Below, one piece after another: positions 37,787 through 45,520 of a DNA stretch of 64,000 bases (the stretch's first letter is position 1; the number at the start of each line of letters is the position of its first letter). The stretch comes from Bacteroidales bacterium (GTDB taxonomy: Bacteria > Bacteroidota > Bacteroidia > Bacteroidales > P3). The DNA lies in assembly GCA_016283175.1 (NCBI GenBank), contig JAEEMK010000046.1, positions 1 to 64,000 of the forward strand, written 5' to 3'. Below the pieces are notes generated by a model, which did not search any database, had not been told where the DNA came from, and saw nothing but the letters and a program-made list of their open reading frames with translations. Position numbers and translations under genes: made by a program.

Positions 37787-37874
37787 GGCATATGTACAGT
37801 ATTTGTACAGTATATGTACAGTATTTGTACGCTTCAGAAGCGTACAAATACTGTACATATACTGTACATATGCC
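37787..37874. repeat. TGTACA palindromic element, copy B (one unit shorter)
   Basis: The same element as at 14695. The left arm has four 11-bp TGTACA units and the right arm three, so the element is 88 bp and asymmetric around the GCTTC-A-GAAGC centre (A at 37836). It begins GGCATATGTACAG and ends CTGTACATATGCC. The right flank AGGGAATGTTTACAGAAAG matches copy A at all but one position. It lies between the giant adhesin and hpf, both on the minus strand. Confidence 0.9.
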
Positions 37875-38073
37875 AGGGAATGTTTACAGAAAGTAACGTC
37901 TAGGCAACGGAAGAGAAGAAGGGAAACACCGTGAAACACAGAACGACACAACATACTGATTCCAGGGTGATTGAGGTCGGAAAACCGGTCTGATGAGGGA
38001 AGGTTGTGCCGTTGGTGCTCCCTTGTGGGCACAGAGTGCGGTGAAGACAGTGAGGGGAACAGTGCGGGAAACA

Positions 38074-38130
38074 GTGCGACACACCCCGATAGCAAAGCGA
38101 AGTGCAATATCGAAGCGGGGTGTGTCGCAC
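38074..38130. repeat. 15-bp inverted repeat with long spacer
   Basis: GTGCGACACACCCCG (38074-38088) and CGGGGTGTGTCGCAC (38116-38130) are perfect complements separated by 27 bases. GATAGCAAAGC (from 38088) and GATAGCGAAGC (from 38132) also repeat directly, one in the spacer and one after the right arm. It could fold in an RNA or be a remnant of a mobile piece; no gene is linked to it. Confidence 0.6.
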
Positions 38131-38153
38131 CGATAGCGAAGCATTAAAACGAA

Positions 38154-38185
38154 CTGTCGCCGCCCGCGGATGCGGGCGGCGACAG
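38154..38185 (-). terminator. Probable terminator of the xerC-hpf transcript
   Basis: A 14-bp GC stem (CTGTCGCCGCCCGC 38154-38167, GCGGGCGGCGACAG 38172-38185) with a GGAT loop is followed on the minus strand by TTCGTTTTAATG. A smaller hairpin (GTGCCG 38191-38196 / CGGCAC 38203-38208) sits between it and the hpf stop. Confidence 0.6.
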
Positions 38186-38234
38186 TGGCGGTGCCGCAAG
38201 GGCGGCACATATTTATGCAGCGCAGGCTGCAAGG

Positions 38235-38528
38235 TTATTTGTAGCGCTCTTTATATTTGTCGATCTGGACACGCATCGTGTCTACACAGTCGCTGATGGC
38301 TTCTTCAAAGCTGTCGGCCTGCTTGCTGTTGAAGAGGGTCTGGCCCGGCAGGGCAAGCGATATTTCGGCTATCTTGTTGTTGTCGCTCTCGGGTTTGTCG
38401 ACCTTGAGGGTGACTTCACATTTGGTTGCATTGTCGACGAGGCGTTCCAGTTTGCCGATTTTGTCGGCAACATATTTTTCAAGTTTCGGATCTGCCTTGA
38501 ATTTCACGGAATTGATTGCAATATTCAT
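38235..38528 (-). CDS. hpf: Ribosome hibernation-promoting factor, short form (HPF/RaiA)
   Basis: A 97-residue ribosome-binding protein that blocks the mRNA/tRNA path of the 30S subunit and stabilises resting ribosomes. The beta-alpha-beta-beta-beta-alpha fold is visible from MNIAINSVKFKADPKLEKYV through KCEVTLKVDKPESDNNKIAE to SFEEAISDCVDTMRVQIDKY. It lacks the C-terminal dimerisation domain of long HPF. It starts with ATG 57 bases after a XerC/D recombinase gene, a neighbour pair common in Bacteroidota. It is probably co-transcribed with that gene and ends before a GC-rich terminator. Confidence 0.93.
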   Translation of the reverse strand: MNIAINSVKFKADPKLEKYVADKIGKLERLVDNATKCEVTLKVDKPESDNNKIAEISLALPGQTLFNSKQADSFEEAISDCVDTMRVQIDKYKERYK

Positions 38529-38585
38529 AATTACCTCCTTTATTATAAAGTTTTAAAGTTTATCGTTTTGGTTTTAGTTATAGTT

Positions 38586-39494
38586 TTAGTTTTCGTCATT
38601 CTTCCGCTCTCGCGGGTGGGTGTGCTTGTAGGTTTCTTTGAGATGCTGACGCGACACGTGGGTGTAGACCTCGGTGGCGCTGAGGTCGGAATGGCCCAGC
38701 AGCTCTTTGATGGCGTTGATGTCGGCACCCTCGTTGATCAGATGCGTGGCGAAACTGTGGCGGAATATGTGCGGGCTGACCCTGTCGGCTTTGGACACCG
38801 GCAGCATATACTTCTTCACAGTCTTGCTGACATCGTGCTTGGTGAAAGGGGTGCCGTCGCCTCTTACGAAAAAGACCTCTGAACTGATTCCGTTCTCCCT
38901 TTTTAACGAAAAATAACATTTAATATTGTGTAAAATTTCATTTTCAAGCGGAATTATTCTTTCTTTGTCTCGTTTACCCAAGACTTTCACAGAGTTAGCG
39001 AAGAAGTCGATTGACGATTCCTTGAGTCCTGTCACCTCGGAAAGGCGCATTCCGGTCTCGTAGAGGAGCTGAAGCAGCAGCTGGTCGCGGCGGCCTTCGA
39101 AGTCGTCGGTGAATTTCGTACTGTCGTATATTGCCTCGGTCTCCTTTTCGGTGTAGAACACCGGCAGGCGGCGCGGAAGGCGCAGAGTGGTGACTTTGGC
39201 CATTACGTCGGTGTCGCACCACCCCTGACGGCGGACGAACTTGAAGAATGAGCGGACTGTGGTGAGCATTGTGCGCTGCGTGTTGGGGCTGTAGCCGTGT
39301 TCGGCCAGCAGCATCTGCCAGTCGCGTATCTCGCGATGGCTGACGCCGGCAATATCGTCGATGGAGAATGTGTCGGCAAGATAGTTTGCGAAAAGTGCCA
39401 GCGTGTCGGAATAGGCCTTGACGGTACGCTCCGAAAGGCGGCGTTCCGTCTTGATATACAGCACAAAGGCATCTATGGCAGAGTCGATGTTCAT
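38586..39494 (-). CDS. Tyrosine recombinase of the XerC/XerD family
   Basis: A 302-residue site-specific recombinase, probably one of the pair that resolves chromosome dimers at dif near the cell-division site. The N-terminal SAM-like core-binding domain covers about 1-90 and the catalytic domain about 110-290. Catalytic residues are visible: Arg150 (ETGMRLSEVTGL), Lys174 (GKRDKER), His242 and Arg245 (HIFRHSFATH), His268 (LLGHSD) and Tyr277 (ATEVYTH). It is full length. It lies upstream of hpf on the same strand and divergent from rpmB. Its chromosomal neighbours (hpf, ribosomal genes) argue for the housekeeping recombinase and not an integrase of a mobile element. XerC and XerD cannot be separated by eye. 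Confidence 0.92.
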   Translation of the reverse strand: MNIDSAIDAFVLYIKTERRLSERTVKAYSDTLALFANYLADTFSIDDIAGVSHREIRDWQMLLAEHGYSPNTQRTMLTTVRSFFKFVRRQGWCDTDVMAKVTTLRLPRRLPVFYTEKETEAIYDSTKFTDDFEGRRDQLLLQLLYETGMRLSEVTGLKESSIDFFANSVKVLGKRDKERIIPLENEILHNIKCYFSLKRENGISSEVFFVRGDGTPFTKHDVSKTVKKYMLPVSKADRVSPHIFRHSFATHLINEGADINAIKELLGHSDLSATEVYTHVSRQHLKETYKHTHPRERKNDEN

Positions 39495-39827
39495 ACCTGT
39501 GTAACGCAGAAAGGGTCAAAATCGCATTTTTGGATGCTGTTTTTTCAAAAAAAACGGCGGAAAAACGGTTGTAAGTGACTGAAAAAAGTATGTTAATTTG
39601 ATTTTTTGATTTTTTACACATATCTGATTCTATGTATTTTATGATTAATGAAATGTTAAAAATATTTAAAAGTCGCATTGTGGAAGAAAAAACATTTTGC
39701 CAGTTTGGAATTTTGTGCGACTTTTGCACTCCGTTTTCGGGATTTTGAGATGTGAATTCTTCGATTCCAGATCCTAAAAAGGAAACAACTTTAAATTATG
39801 ATTATAAACTTATAAAACTATAAAACG
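39495..39827. other. Divergent intergenic region xerC/rpmB
   Basis: 333 AT-rich bases with no gene. It holds the predicted rpmB promoter, and a 7-bp inverted pair AGTCGCA (39671-39677) / TGCGACT (39716-39722) overlaps it and could be an operator. No clear promoter for xerC was found. Confidence 0.55.
39696..39726 (+). promoter_or_regulatory. Promoter of rpmB-rpsU
   Basis: TTTG (39696-39699), 19 bases and GACTTTTG (39719-39726) fit the Bacteroidota promoter except that GA replaces TA. The leader would be about 95 bases. Confidence 0.4.
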
Positions 39828-40067
39828 ATGTCAAAGATTTGTGAAATTACCGGAAAGCACGTTATCAGCGGAAACAACGTTTCGCACTCGCGTATCCATA
39901 CCAAAAGAAAATTCGCTCCCAATCTGCAGACCAAGAAGTTCTACATTCCCGAGGAGGATATGTGGATCACTCTGAAGGTTTCGGCCAAGGGTATGCGCAT
40001 CATCAACAAGAAAGGTGTCCTCGCCGCTATCAAGGACGCTGCCGCAGAAGGACATTTCCAGTTCTAA
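39828..40067 (+). CDS. rpmB: 50S ribosomal protein L28
   Basis: A 79-residue ribosomal protein of the large subunit. The N-terminal [20 protein letters not shown], the [17 protein letters not shown] stretch and the end [15 protein letters not shown] are typical of L28. It starts with ATG and is followed after 60 bp by rpsU. In many Bacteroidota rpmB is followed by rpmG, so the pairing with rpsU here is less usual (from general knowledge). It lacks the Cys motifs of zinc-binding ribosomal paralogues: only one Cys (residue 5) is present. Confidence 0.95.
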   Translation: MSKICEITGKHVISGNNVSHSRIHTKRKFAPNLQTKKFYIPEEDMWITLKVSAKGMRIINKKGVLAAIKDAAAEGHFQF

Positions 40068-40127
40068 ACCGACTGGTTGTCATAAACAAACAAATTATTA
40101 ACCCATAACAAGAAAGAGGTATTAAAA

Positions 40128-40325
40128 ATGATCGTAGTTCCTATCAAAGAAGGTGACAACATCGAACGTGCTCTGAAGAAACTGAAGAGAAAATTCGAAA
40201 AAACGGGAGTCGTGAAAGAGCTCCGTGAGCGTCAGAAATTCACCAAACCGTCGGTCATCAACCGCGAACGCAGGCTGAAAGCCATCTATGTTCAGAAGTT
40301 GCGCCAAGAGCAGCTGGACAAATAA
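40128..40325 (+). CDS. rpsU: 30S ribosomal protein S21
   Basis: A 65-residue small-subunit protein that helps translation initiation near the mRNA exit. MIVVPIKEGDNIERALKKLK and the Arg/Lys-rich KFTKPSVINRERR are the family pattern. The start is preceded by AAGAAAGAGG. It is probably co-transcribed with rpmB and is followed by a terminator. Confidence 0.95.
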   Translation: MIVVPIKEGDNIERALKKLKRKFEKTGVVKELRERQKFTKPSVINRERRLKAIYVQKLRQEQLDK

Positions 40326-40347
40326 GAACGGCACAGCACTACGCATC

Positions 40348-40386
40348 AAAAAAAGAGGATTTCTCGGAAAGAGAATCCTTTTTTTT
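40348..40386 (+). terminator. Terminator after rpsU
   Basis: An imperfect stem (AGGATTTCTC / GAGAATCCT with a one-base bulge) is flanked by an A run before and a T run of eight after. Confidence 0.75.
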
Positions 40387-40467
40387 ATTGCCCCTGCAGC
40401 AGCAAAAGAAGAAAAAAGTGCAGTTCTCACCTCTGAAAGACAAAGCATTGTGGTGCGTGTGCAAAAA

Positions 40468-40503
40468 TTGTTGATGCACGGAATGGAAATTTTGCTATCT
40501 TTG
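40468..40503 (+). promoter_or_regulatory. Promoter of ssb
   Basis: TATCTTTG (40496-40503) matches the -7 consensus exactly, and TTG lies at 40468-40470 and 40471-40473. The leader is about 120 bases. Confidence 0.5.
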
Positions 40504-40630
40504 CAAACGAAACAGCAAATGTTTTTTACCGGAGGAAGTAAAAACGGAAGCAGCAGGAGGAAGTCGAAGCTATCTTAACTCCCCCTCTTTTTGCTTCAAT
40601 TACAACTAACGAACTTTATATATAACATCT

Positions 40631-41080
40631 ATGGTAGGAGTAAACAAAGTAATACTGATTGGAAACTTAGGGAAGAACCCGGAAATCATCACATTCCCCA
40701 AAGACGGGCATCGCGACGATGCGATGAATCCCGTTGTACGCAAGGCCACCTTTCCGCTGGCCACGACAGAACTGCGCAAGAACCGCGACGGCGAACGCAT
40801 AGAACAGACCGACTGGCACACGGTGGTGTGCTGGCGCGGCCTGGCCGACATAGCTGAAAAACTGCTGAAGAAAGGTATGCAAGTCTATGTGGAAGGCAAG
40901 CTGCAGAACCGCAGCTGGGAAGACCGCGAAGGCAACAAACACTACGCCACTGAAGTGGTGGCGGAGAATTTCACCGTGCTGGGCAACCGCAACCGCAACG
41001 ACGAGCAGGCACCAGCCAACGACCCCTACGCCAACATCCTCAACGCCGACACGGAACCGCTGGACGGACTTCCGTTTTAG
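40631..41080 (+). CDS. ssb: Single-stranded DNA-binding protein
   Basis: A 149-residue protein that coats single-stranded DNA in replication, repair and recombination. The OB-fold covers about 1-110 (MVGVNKVILIGNLGKNPEI, TDWHTVVCWRGLADIAEKLL, GMQVYVEGKLQNRSWEDREG). A short linker ends in DTEPLDGLPF, the acidic tip that recruits partner enzymes. ATG start. It converges with pgi, from which it is separated by a long perfect inverted repeat. Its length is normal. Confidence 0.95.
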   Translation: MVGVNKVILIGNLGKNPEIITFPKDGHRDDAMNPVVRKATFPLATTELRKNRDGERIEQTDWHTVVCWRGLADIAEKLLKKGMQVYVEGKLQNRSWEDREGNKHYATEVVAENFTVLGNRNRNDEQAPANDPYANILNADTEPLDGLPF

Positions 41081-41107
41081 TGAAGGCTAAAGACTTTACT
41101 ATGAATA

Positions 41108-41157
41108 CTATAACAATGAGGAAGGCTGCCATCTGGCAGCCTTCCTCATTGTTATAG
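41108..41157. terminator. Long perfect inverted repeat between convergent ssb and pgi
   Basis: The 24-bp arms (41108-41131 and 41134-41157) are perfectly complementary around a 2-base centre, from CTATAACAATGAGGAAGG to its complement. No T run follows on either side, so it is a bidirectional terminator by position more than by classic form. Confidence 0.6.
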
Positions 41158-41169
41158 CAGGTGAATTGT

Positions 41170-42495
41170 CTACACCAGCTGCTGTCCTTCGTAGCCTGGC
41201 TTGCCAAGAAGGATGAACATATTCTTTTTGTAGGCCTCGACACCAGGCTGGTCGAAAGGATTGACACCCAACGTATAGCCACTGACACCGCAGGCGAACT
41301 CGAAGAAATAGATGAGCTGGCCAAGCACATACTCGTCGACACGCGGGACCTGGATTTTCAACACCGGTACGCCACCTCCACGATGGGCTATCATAGTGCC
41401 AAGTTCGGCATTGTGGTTGATTTCGTTGAGCGACTTGCCAAGCAGGTAGTTTATGCCGTCGAGATTCTGCTCGTCGGCAGGGATGGCCACACTGGACGAC
41501 GGCTTGTCGACACTGATAAACGTTTCGAACATCAGGCGCTCGCCCTGCTGCACATACTGGCCCATAGAATGAAGGTCGGTAGTGAAACTGAGGCTGTGCG
41601 GCAAAATGCCCTTGCCTTCCTTGCCCTCGCTTTCGCCGTAGAGCTGCTTCCACCACTCACTGACGTACTTGAGATTGGGCAGGAAGTTGACAAGCATCTC
41701 GACCTTGCGGCCACGGCGGTAGAGGATATTGCGAACTGCGGCATAGAGCAATGCCGGATTTTCATTGATGTCGTCACAGGATATGCAGAGTTGGCGCATA
41801 TCGCGGGCACCGCGCAGAAGAGCGTCAATATCGTAGCCTGCCATTGCAATGGGCAGCAGGCCGACAGGGGTAAGCACCGAGAAACGGCCACCAACATTGT
41901 CGGGAATGACGTACATAGGATAATGCTCCTGGACGGCAATGTCGTGGAGGGCACCACGACGAGCGTCGGTTATAGCTATTATGCGTTGTGCGGCCTCTTC
42001 ACGACCATACTTGGCCTCGAGATGCGCCTTTACAATGCGGAAGGCCACTGCCGGCTCGGTGGTGGTGCCCGACTTGGAAATGACTGCCACAGCATAGTCG
42101 TTGCCGTCGAGCAGCGACAGAAGCTGATGGTAGTAGTCCTCGCTCAGCGTATGACCGGCATACACAACATAAGGATGAGCAGACGGCATAACGGCGGCAA
42201 ACTCGGACTGGAGTGCCTCGATGACAGCACGGGCGCCAAGATAGGATCCTCCGATGCCAATGACAACAAACAGTTTTGTTTTCGGTGCAAGACGAGCAAC
42301 ATCTTTCTTTATCGACGAAACTATTGACGGGTCAAGCTCCTCGGGCAGATTAACCCAACCAAGAAAATCGTTGCCCTTGCCATTACCTTCGAGCAGTGTT
42401 TTCTTGGCAGCAAGAATTTCACGTGCAATTTGATGCAAATCGTCCACAGAAACATATTTATTTATATGTTCGGTATCAATACGTATTTCATTCAT
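41170..42495 (-). CDS. pgi: Glucose-6-phosphate isomerase
   Basis: Interconverts glucose-6-phosphate and fructose-6-phosphate in glycolysis and gluconeogenesis in the cytoplasm. 441 residues, the short bacterial form. Visible motifs are the phosphate-binding VVIGIGGSYLGARAVIEALQ, AVISKSGTTTEPAVAFRIVK, the loop DNVGGRFSVLTPVGLLP, the histidine in IAHRGGGVPVLKIQ, and FDQPGVEAYKKNMF near the C-terminus with the catalytic Lys. ATG start. It stands alone on the minus strand, convergent with ssb and divergent from ompA. Confidence 0.96.
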   Translation of the reverse strand: MNEIRIDTEHINKYVSVDDLHQIAREILAAKKTLLEGNGKGNDFLGWVNLPEELDPSIVSSIKKDVARLAPKTKLFVVIGIGGSYLGARAVIEALQSEFAAVMPSAHPYVVYAGHTLSEDYYHQLLSLLDGNDYAVAVISKSGTTTEPAVAFRIVKAHLEAKYGREEAAQRIIAITDARRGALHDIAVQEHYPMYVIPDNVGGRFSVLTPVGLLPIAMAGYDIDALLRGARDMRQLCISCDDINENPALLYAAVRNILYRRGRKVEMLVNFLPNLKYVSEWWKQLYGESEGKEGKGILPHSLSFTTDLHSMGQYVQQGERLMFETFISVDKPSSSVAIPADEQNLDGINYLLGKSLNEINHNAELGTMIAHRGGGVPVLKIQVPRVDEYVLGQLIYFFEFACGVSGYTLGVNPFDQPGVEAYKKNMFILLGKPGYEGQQLV

Positions 42496-42552
42496 AGTTG
42501 GTACACATTTATTTATGAGACATTTTGATTATTTCCGATTCAAACGAGACTG

Positions 42553-42560
42553 CAAATTTA
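42553..42560 (-). promoter_or_regulatory. -7 element of pgi
   Basis: CAAATTTA on the plus strand reads TAAATTTG on the minus strand, matching TAnnTTTG. A TTG (plus CAA 42577-42579) lies 16 bp upstream, somewhat close. Confidence 0.4.
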
Positions 42561-42928
42561 CACAAAAAAAATGAAACAAGGCGCCATTGGGATGAAAAGA
42601 TGCAAAAAACATCATTGTACAAGGCGCATTTGCTGAAGCGCGATAGTATGAAAAATGTCCATTGGGTACTTGGAAAACAGAATAAAATAAATATTTTTTT
42701 TCAAAAAAATGAAACAAAACATCAGAAGTCAACGTATATATGGGCAAAAAAGAAGAAAAAATAACGAAGAACAAGCTGTTGATAATTTTTTAAACCATAT
42801 CTTGCAACATACTAAATATCAACTATTTCAACAATAACTCAAACTTCAAACATCCTTCAACAGCAAACCAAACACTTAAAAATTCAAAAAAAACAGAGAA
42901 AAAACTTTCGCAATAAAAAAAATTATAG

Positions 42929-42936
42929 TACTTTTG
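42929..42936 (+). promoter_or_regulatory. -7 element of ompA
   Basis: TACTTTTG matches TAnnTTTG, followed by the frequent CAAAG. The -33 region has only TTTCG. The leader is about 37 bases. Confidence 0.5.
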
Positions 42937-42979
42937 CAAAGTTATTTATGTGTAATAATTTCAAAAAAAACAATAAACT

Positions 42980-44224
42980 ATGTTGAAAAAACTATTTAAA
43001 ATTGGAATGCTTGCAGGCGCACTTCTGTTTGCTTGCAATGTAAACGCCCAAGAGAAGAACTACGAGCTTGAGTATCCTCACTACGGCTTCTGGAGCAACT
43101 GGTCATTCGGTGGTTCCGTGATTTACAGCTGGCAGTACGAGCACGGCGGAATTCTCGACTGGCGTGATGGTAGCAACATCGGAGCCAACCTGTTCTTCGA
43201 GAAAGAGCTGAGCCCCATTTGGTCGATGCGTCTCATCGCTGAGACTCCCGGTCTCTATCACGGTTGGGGTGACGACGCTCTTCCCATCGGAGCTTACAAC
43301 AGAGACGGTATCCGTGGCTACGACCGTTATGGCAAAGCTGGTGTCGACTTCAAGATGAGCTTCCAGGGTCTTTGCAAGGGTTATGATCCCGACCGCAGAG
43401 GCAACCTCTACCTGCTCGCCGGCGTCGGTGCTTCTTTCAGCCGCGACGACGTTGAACTTGGTTTCATCGGTATGTACGCTCAGGCCGGTCTCGGTTGGAG
43501 CTACAAGCTGAAACATTCGAGCATCTTCATCGAAATCGTTGACGACATCGCTGCCGACATCGCCAACCCCATCCACCAGTGGCACGACAACACCGGTATG
43601 GTAAGACTCGGTTGGATGTACAACTTTGGTCCCACCCAGGCTGACCTCGACCTGATCGCTCAGCGCGCCCTCCTGACCCAGGAGAACTTCGACAAGATGA
43701 GCAACGAGATCGACGGTCTGCGCAACGACCTGCGTGACGCCAAGACCCGCGAGGCTAAACTCATCAACCGCATCAACGAACTTGAGGCTAACCAGAATGA
43801 CAACGCCACCAAGATTGTCAAGGGTGCTGCCAACGACGCTGTTGCCGACAGCCTGCGCAAAATCATCGACAACTATGAGAGCAACAAGCACAACTTCTAC
43901 GCTCTTCCGTTCTCGATTCTCTATGACGTAGACCAGTACACCGTCAGCGAAGACCAGATGAACAAGGTCAATGCTATCGCCAAGGTTATGAAAGACAACG
44001 AGGATGTTAATTTCGAAATCGTTGGTTACTGCGACTACAGCGGCTCCGACGCTTACAACCAGAAGCTGTCTGAGAAACGCGCTGACTACGTGAAGAAACT
44101 CCTTGTGAAACGTGGTGTCTCTGAGGATCGCCTCACCACCAACGGCAAGGGCAAATCGATGAGCTTCGGCGACATCAAGAATGCCATCAACCGTCGCGTT
44201 TCCTTCTATCGCGTAAACAAATAA
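42980..44224 (+). CDS. OmpA-family outer-membrane protein (major porin-like type)
   Basis: A 414-residue outer-membrane protein that links the outer membrane to peptidoglycan. It has a signal peptide (MLKKLFKIGMLAGALLFACNVNAQ) and an eight-strand-type barrel about 25-220 (NWSFGGSVIYSWQYEHGG, FIEIVDDIAADIANPIHQWH, VRLGWMYNFGPTQADLDL). A helical linker (about 222-270, NDLRDAKTREAKLINRINEL) leads to the OmpA C-terminal domain (about 300-414, NVNFEIVGYCDYSGSDAYNQ, RADYVKKLLVKRGV). Its GC-rich, uniform codon use differs from the AT-rich genes beside it and suggests high expression (inference). It has its own promoter and terminator, so it is monocistronic. Confidence 0.92.
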   Translation: MLKKLFKIGMLAGALLFACNVNAQEKNYELEYPHYGFWSNWSFGGSVIYSWQYEHGGILDWRDGSNIGANLFFEKELSPIWSMRLIAETPGLYHGWGDDALPIGAYNRDGIRGYDRYGKAGVDFKMSFQGLCKGYDPDRRGNLYLLAGVGASFSRDDVELGFIGMYAQAGLGWSYKLKHSSIFIEIVDDIAADIANPIHQWHDNTGMVRLGWMYNFGPTQADLDLIAQRALLTQENFDKMSNEIDGLRNDLRDAKTREAKLINRINELEANQNDNATKIVKGAANDAVADSLRKIIDNYESNKHNFYALPFSILYDVDQYTVSEDQMNKVNAIAKVMKDNEDVNFEIVGYCDYSGSDAYNQKLSEKRADYVKKLLVKRGVSEDRLTTNGKGKSMSFGDIKNAINRRVSFYRVNK

Positions 44225-44242
44225 GAGAATCAAATCTCCAAA

Positions 44243-44277
44243 TAAAAAAGTCCGCAATTACTTGCGGACTTTTTTTT
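44243..44277. terminator. Bidirectional terminator between two convergent OmpA-type genes
   Basis: A stem AAAAAAGTCCGCAA / TTGCGGACTTTTTT with a TTAC loop gives a T run on both strands. It serves ompA from the left and can also serve the minus operon that ends at 44345. Confidence 0.88.
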
Positions 44278-44344
44278 ATAGGTTGACCAAGTAACATATT
44301 GCAGCTGGAAACTCACCACTGCTTGGCACTAACTGTTGATTGGT

Positions 44345-45520
44345 TCAAAGGGAAAGAATCTTGAATTCCACACGACGGTTATGGGCACGACCTTCTTCCG
44401 TGGCATTGGTATCTATTGGCAACGTTTTGCCATAGCCCTTATACTGAAGACGTTTGGGATCTATTCCTTTCGAAACGAGGAAGTCAACCACAGCTTTGGC
44501 ACGGTTCTCTGAAAGACGCTGGTTGTAGTCGTTTGAGCCGCGGCCATCAGTATGACCTCCTATCTCTATCTTCATAGTAGGACGACTTCGCAATATGCTT
44601 AAAAGATTCTGCAACTCATTATATGACTGTTGCAACAGGGTGGATTTGTCGTAGTCGAAGAATATATTCCTAAGCACAAACTTCGAACCGACCTGAAACG
44701 TGTCAGCCACGGCAGTTTCGGCAACAGTGTCATTCATCGCGGCTACAGCATCATCCTCCCTGCAGCCGAGACACACAACCGACACATCGTCAATATAATA
44801 ATATGCTCCTGGTAGCAAATAGGTCAGAGAATCCAAATCAACAACATTAGACTGTGATGCTGGGAAAAAATTGCCAATAGTCATAAACATTTCGCCTCCT
44901 TTGGCTGTAAAAACGCCACTAATCTGCATCCAGGCTTTTGTGTCTGTAAGTACACGCTCGTAGTCATTGACTATTTGAGGTTCATAGTATGACGCGATGG
45001 TTTGCGATATTCCCGGTGCAAGATGACGGACCTCTTTATTCATCAAAACACTGCGTACCGTATCCCCCACTCTTTCATTTGTAAACAATGCACCTATTGT
45101 AGCCATAGCGCCGGAGGAGTACTCGGAAAGGCTCACGTAAAACGAGACACGATACATCTCGCCCGCTTTCAAAGGCTCTTTCAACTGCGTTTGAAGATAT
45201 TCTCTATAATCCGTCTTGGAACAATAAATACCACAGAAACCATCTCCAAAATGAGCATCTTGAATGCCTAGTTTATTTTTCGGTACACCGCAATCTTTCG
45301 AACCGCATACATTGTAATAGTCGGCCGAACCCGCTGTTGGTTGATACCAAGCATCAACGATGGTCAAAGTACCGAGAGCATCTATTTTGCGCGGACACTC
45401 ACGGTATTCTTCAAATGATGGGTTAAATACCAAATTCGGAGCCAGTCTTTTCTGTGTCTGTGCTTCTATAGCAGCCATATAACATAGGGCCACCGAAAGT
45501 ATCATCCATCGTTTTCTCAT
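44345..45520 (-). CDS. OmpA-family protein with an N-terminal carbohydrate-binding-like domain
   Basis: A 391-residue exported protein. It has a signal peptide (MRKRWMILSVALCYMAAIEA) and a jelly-roll-like N-terminal domain (about 28-235) starting NLVFNPSFEEYRECP, with several Cys and a late YYIDDVSVVCLG strand, the pattern seen in CBM-like domains of Bacteroidota OmpA proteins. The C-terminal OmpA domain (about 285-391) contains FDYDKSTLLQQSYNEL and MKIEIGGHTDGRGSNDYNQR. It probably anchors to peptidoglycan. It overlaps the upstream glycosyltransferase gene by four bases, so the two are translationally coupled. The substrate of the N-terminal domain is unknown. Confidence 0.87.
   Translation of the reverse strand: MRKRWMILSVALCYMAAIEAQTQKRLAPNLVFNPSFEEYRECPRKIDALGTLTIVDAWYQPTAGSADYYNVCGSKDCGVPKNKLGIQDAHFGDGFCGIYCSKTDYREYLQTQLKEPLKAGEMYRVSFYVSLSEYSSGAMATIGALFTNERVGDTVRSVLMNKEVRHLAPGISQTIASYYEPQIVNDYERVLTDTKAWMQISGVFTAKGGEMFMTIGNFFPASQSNVVDLDSLTYLLPGAYYYIDDVSVVCLGCREDDAVAAMNDTVAETAVADTFQVGSKFVLRNIFFDYDKSTLLQQSYNELQNLLSILRSRPTMKIEIGGHTDGRGSNDYNQRLSENRAKAVVDFLVSKGIDPKRLQYKGYGKTLPIDTNATEEGRAHNRRVEFKILSL

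Larger units (their letters stand above)
37333..38234. other. Long intergenic region: adhesin leader, palindrome B, GC-rich inverted repeats
   Basis: About 900 bases without a convincing gene. From the left come the AT-rich leader and promoters of the giant adhesin (to about 37640), a C-rich stretch, the TGTACA palindrome copy B (37787-37874) with its right flank, and then about 350 GC-rich bases with three inverted repeats after hpf. Short open frames here have the biased Cys/His/Arg content of non-coding sequence. Confidence 0.6.
40326..40630. other. Intergenic region rpsU-ssb
   Basis: 305 bases with no gene. It holds the rpsU terminator (40348-40386), the ssb promoter (near 40496) and a leader of about 120 bases. 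No riboswitch-like structure was recognised. Confidence 0.55.
42496..42979. other. Divergent AT-rich intergenic region pgi/ompA
   Basis: 484 bases, very AT-rich, with no gene. It holds promoter elements for pgi (minus, 42553-42560) and ompA (plus, 42929-42936). Small open frames here are A/T homopolymer artefacts. Confidence 0.6.

Noticed and set aside
37628-38232. Several 100-160 codon minus-strand frames over palindrome B and the GC-rich repeats
   Set aside because: They run through inverted repeats and have the Cys/His/Arg/Pro bias of non-coding GC-rich DNA; no signal or family.
38586-39494. Recombinase as integrase of a mobile element next to palindrome B
   Set aside because: It is a full-length XerC/D type beside hpf, a housekeeping setting; no attachment repeats or other mobile genes were seen.
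42525-42774. Two overlapping 80-codon frames in the pgi/ompA spacer
   Set aside because: Lys/Asn/Phe-rich products of A/T runs overlapping promoter elements.
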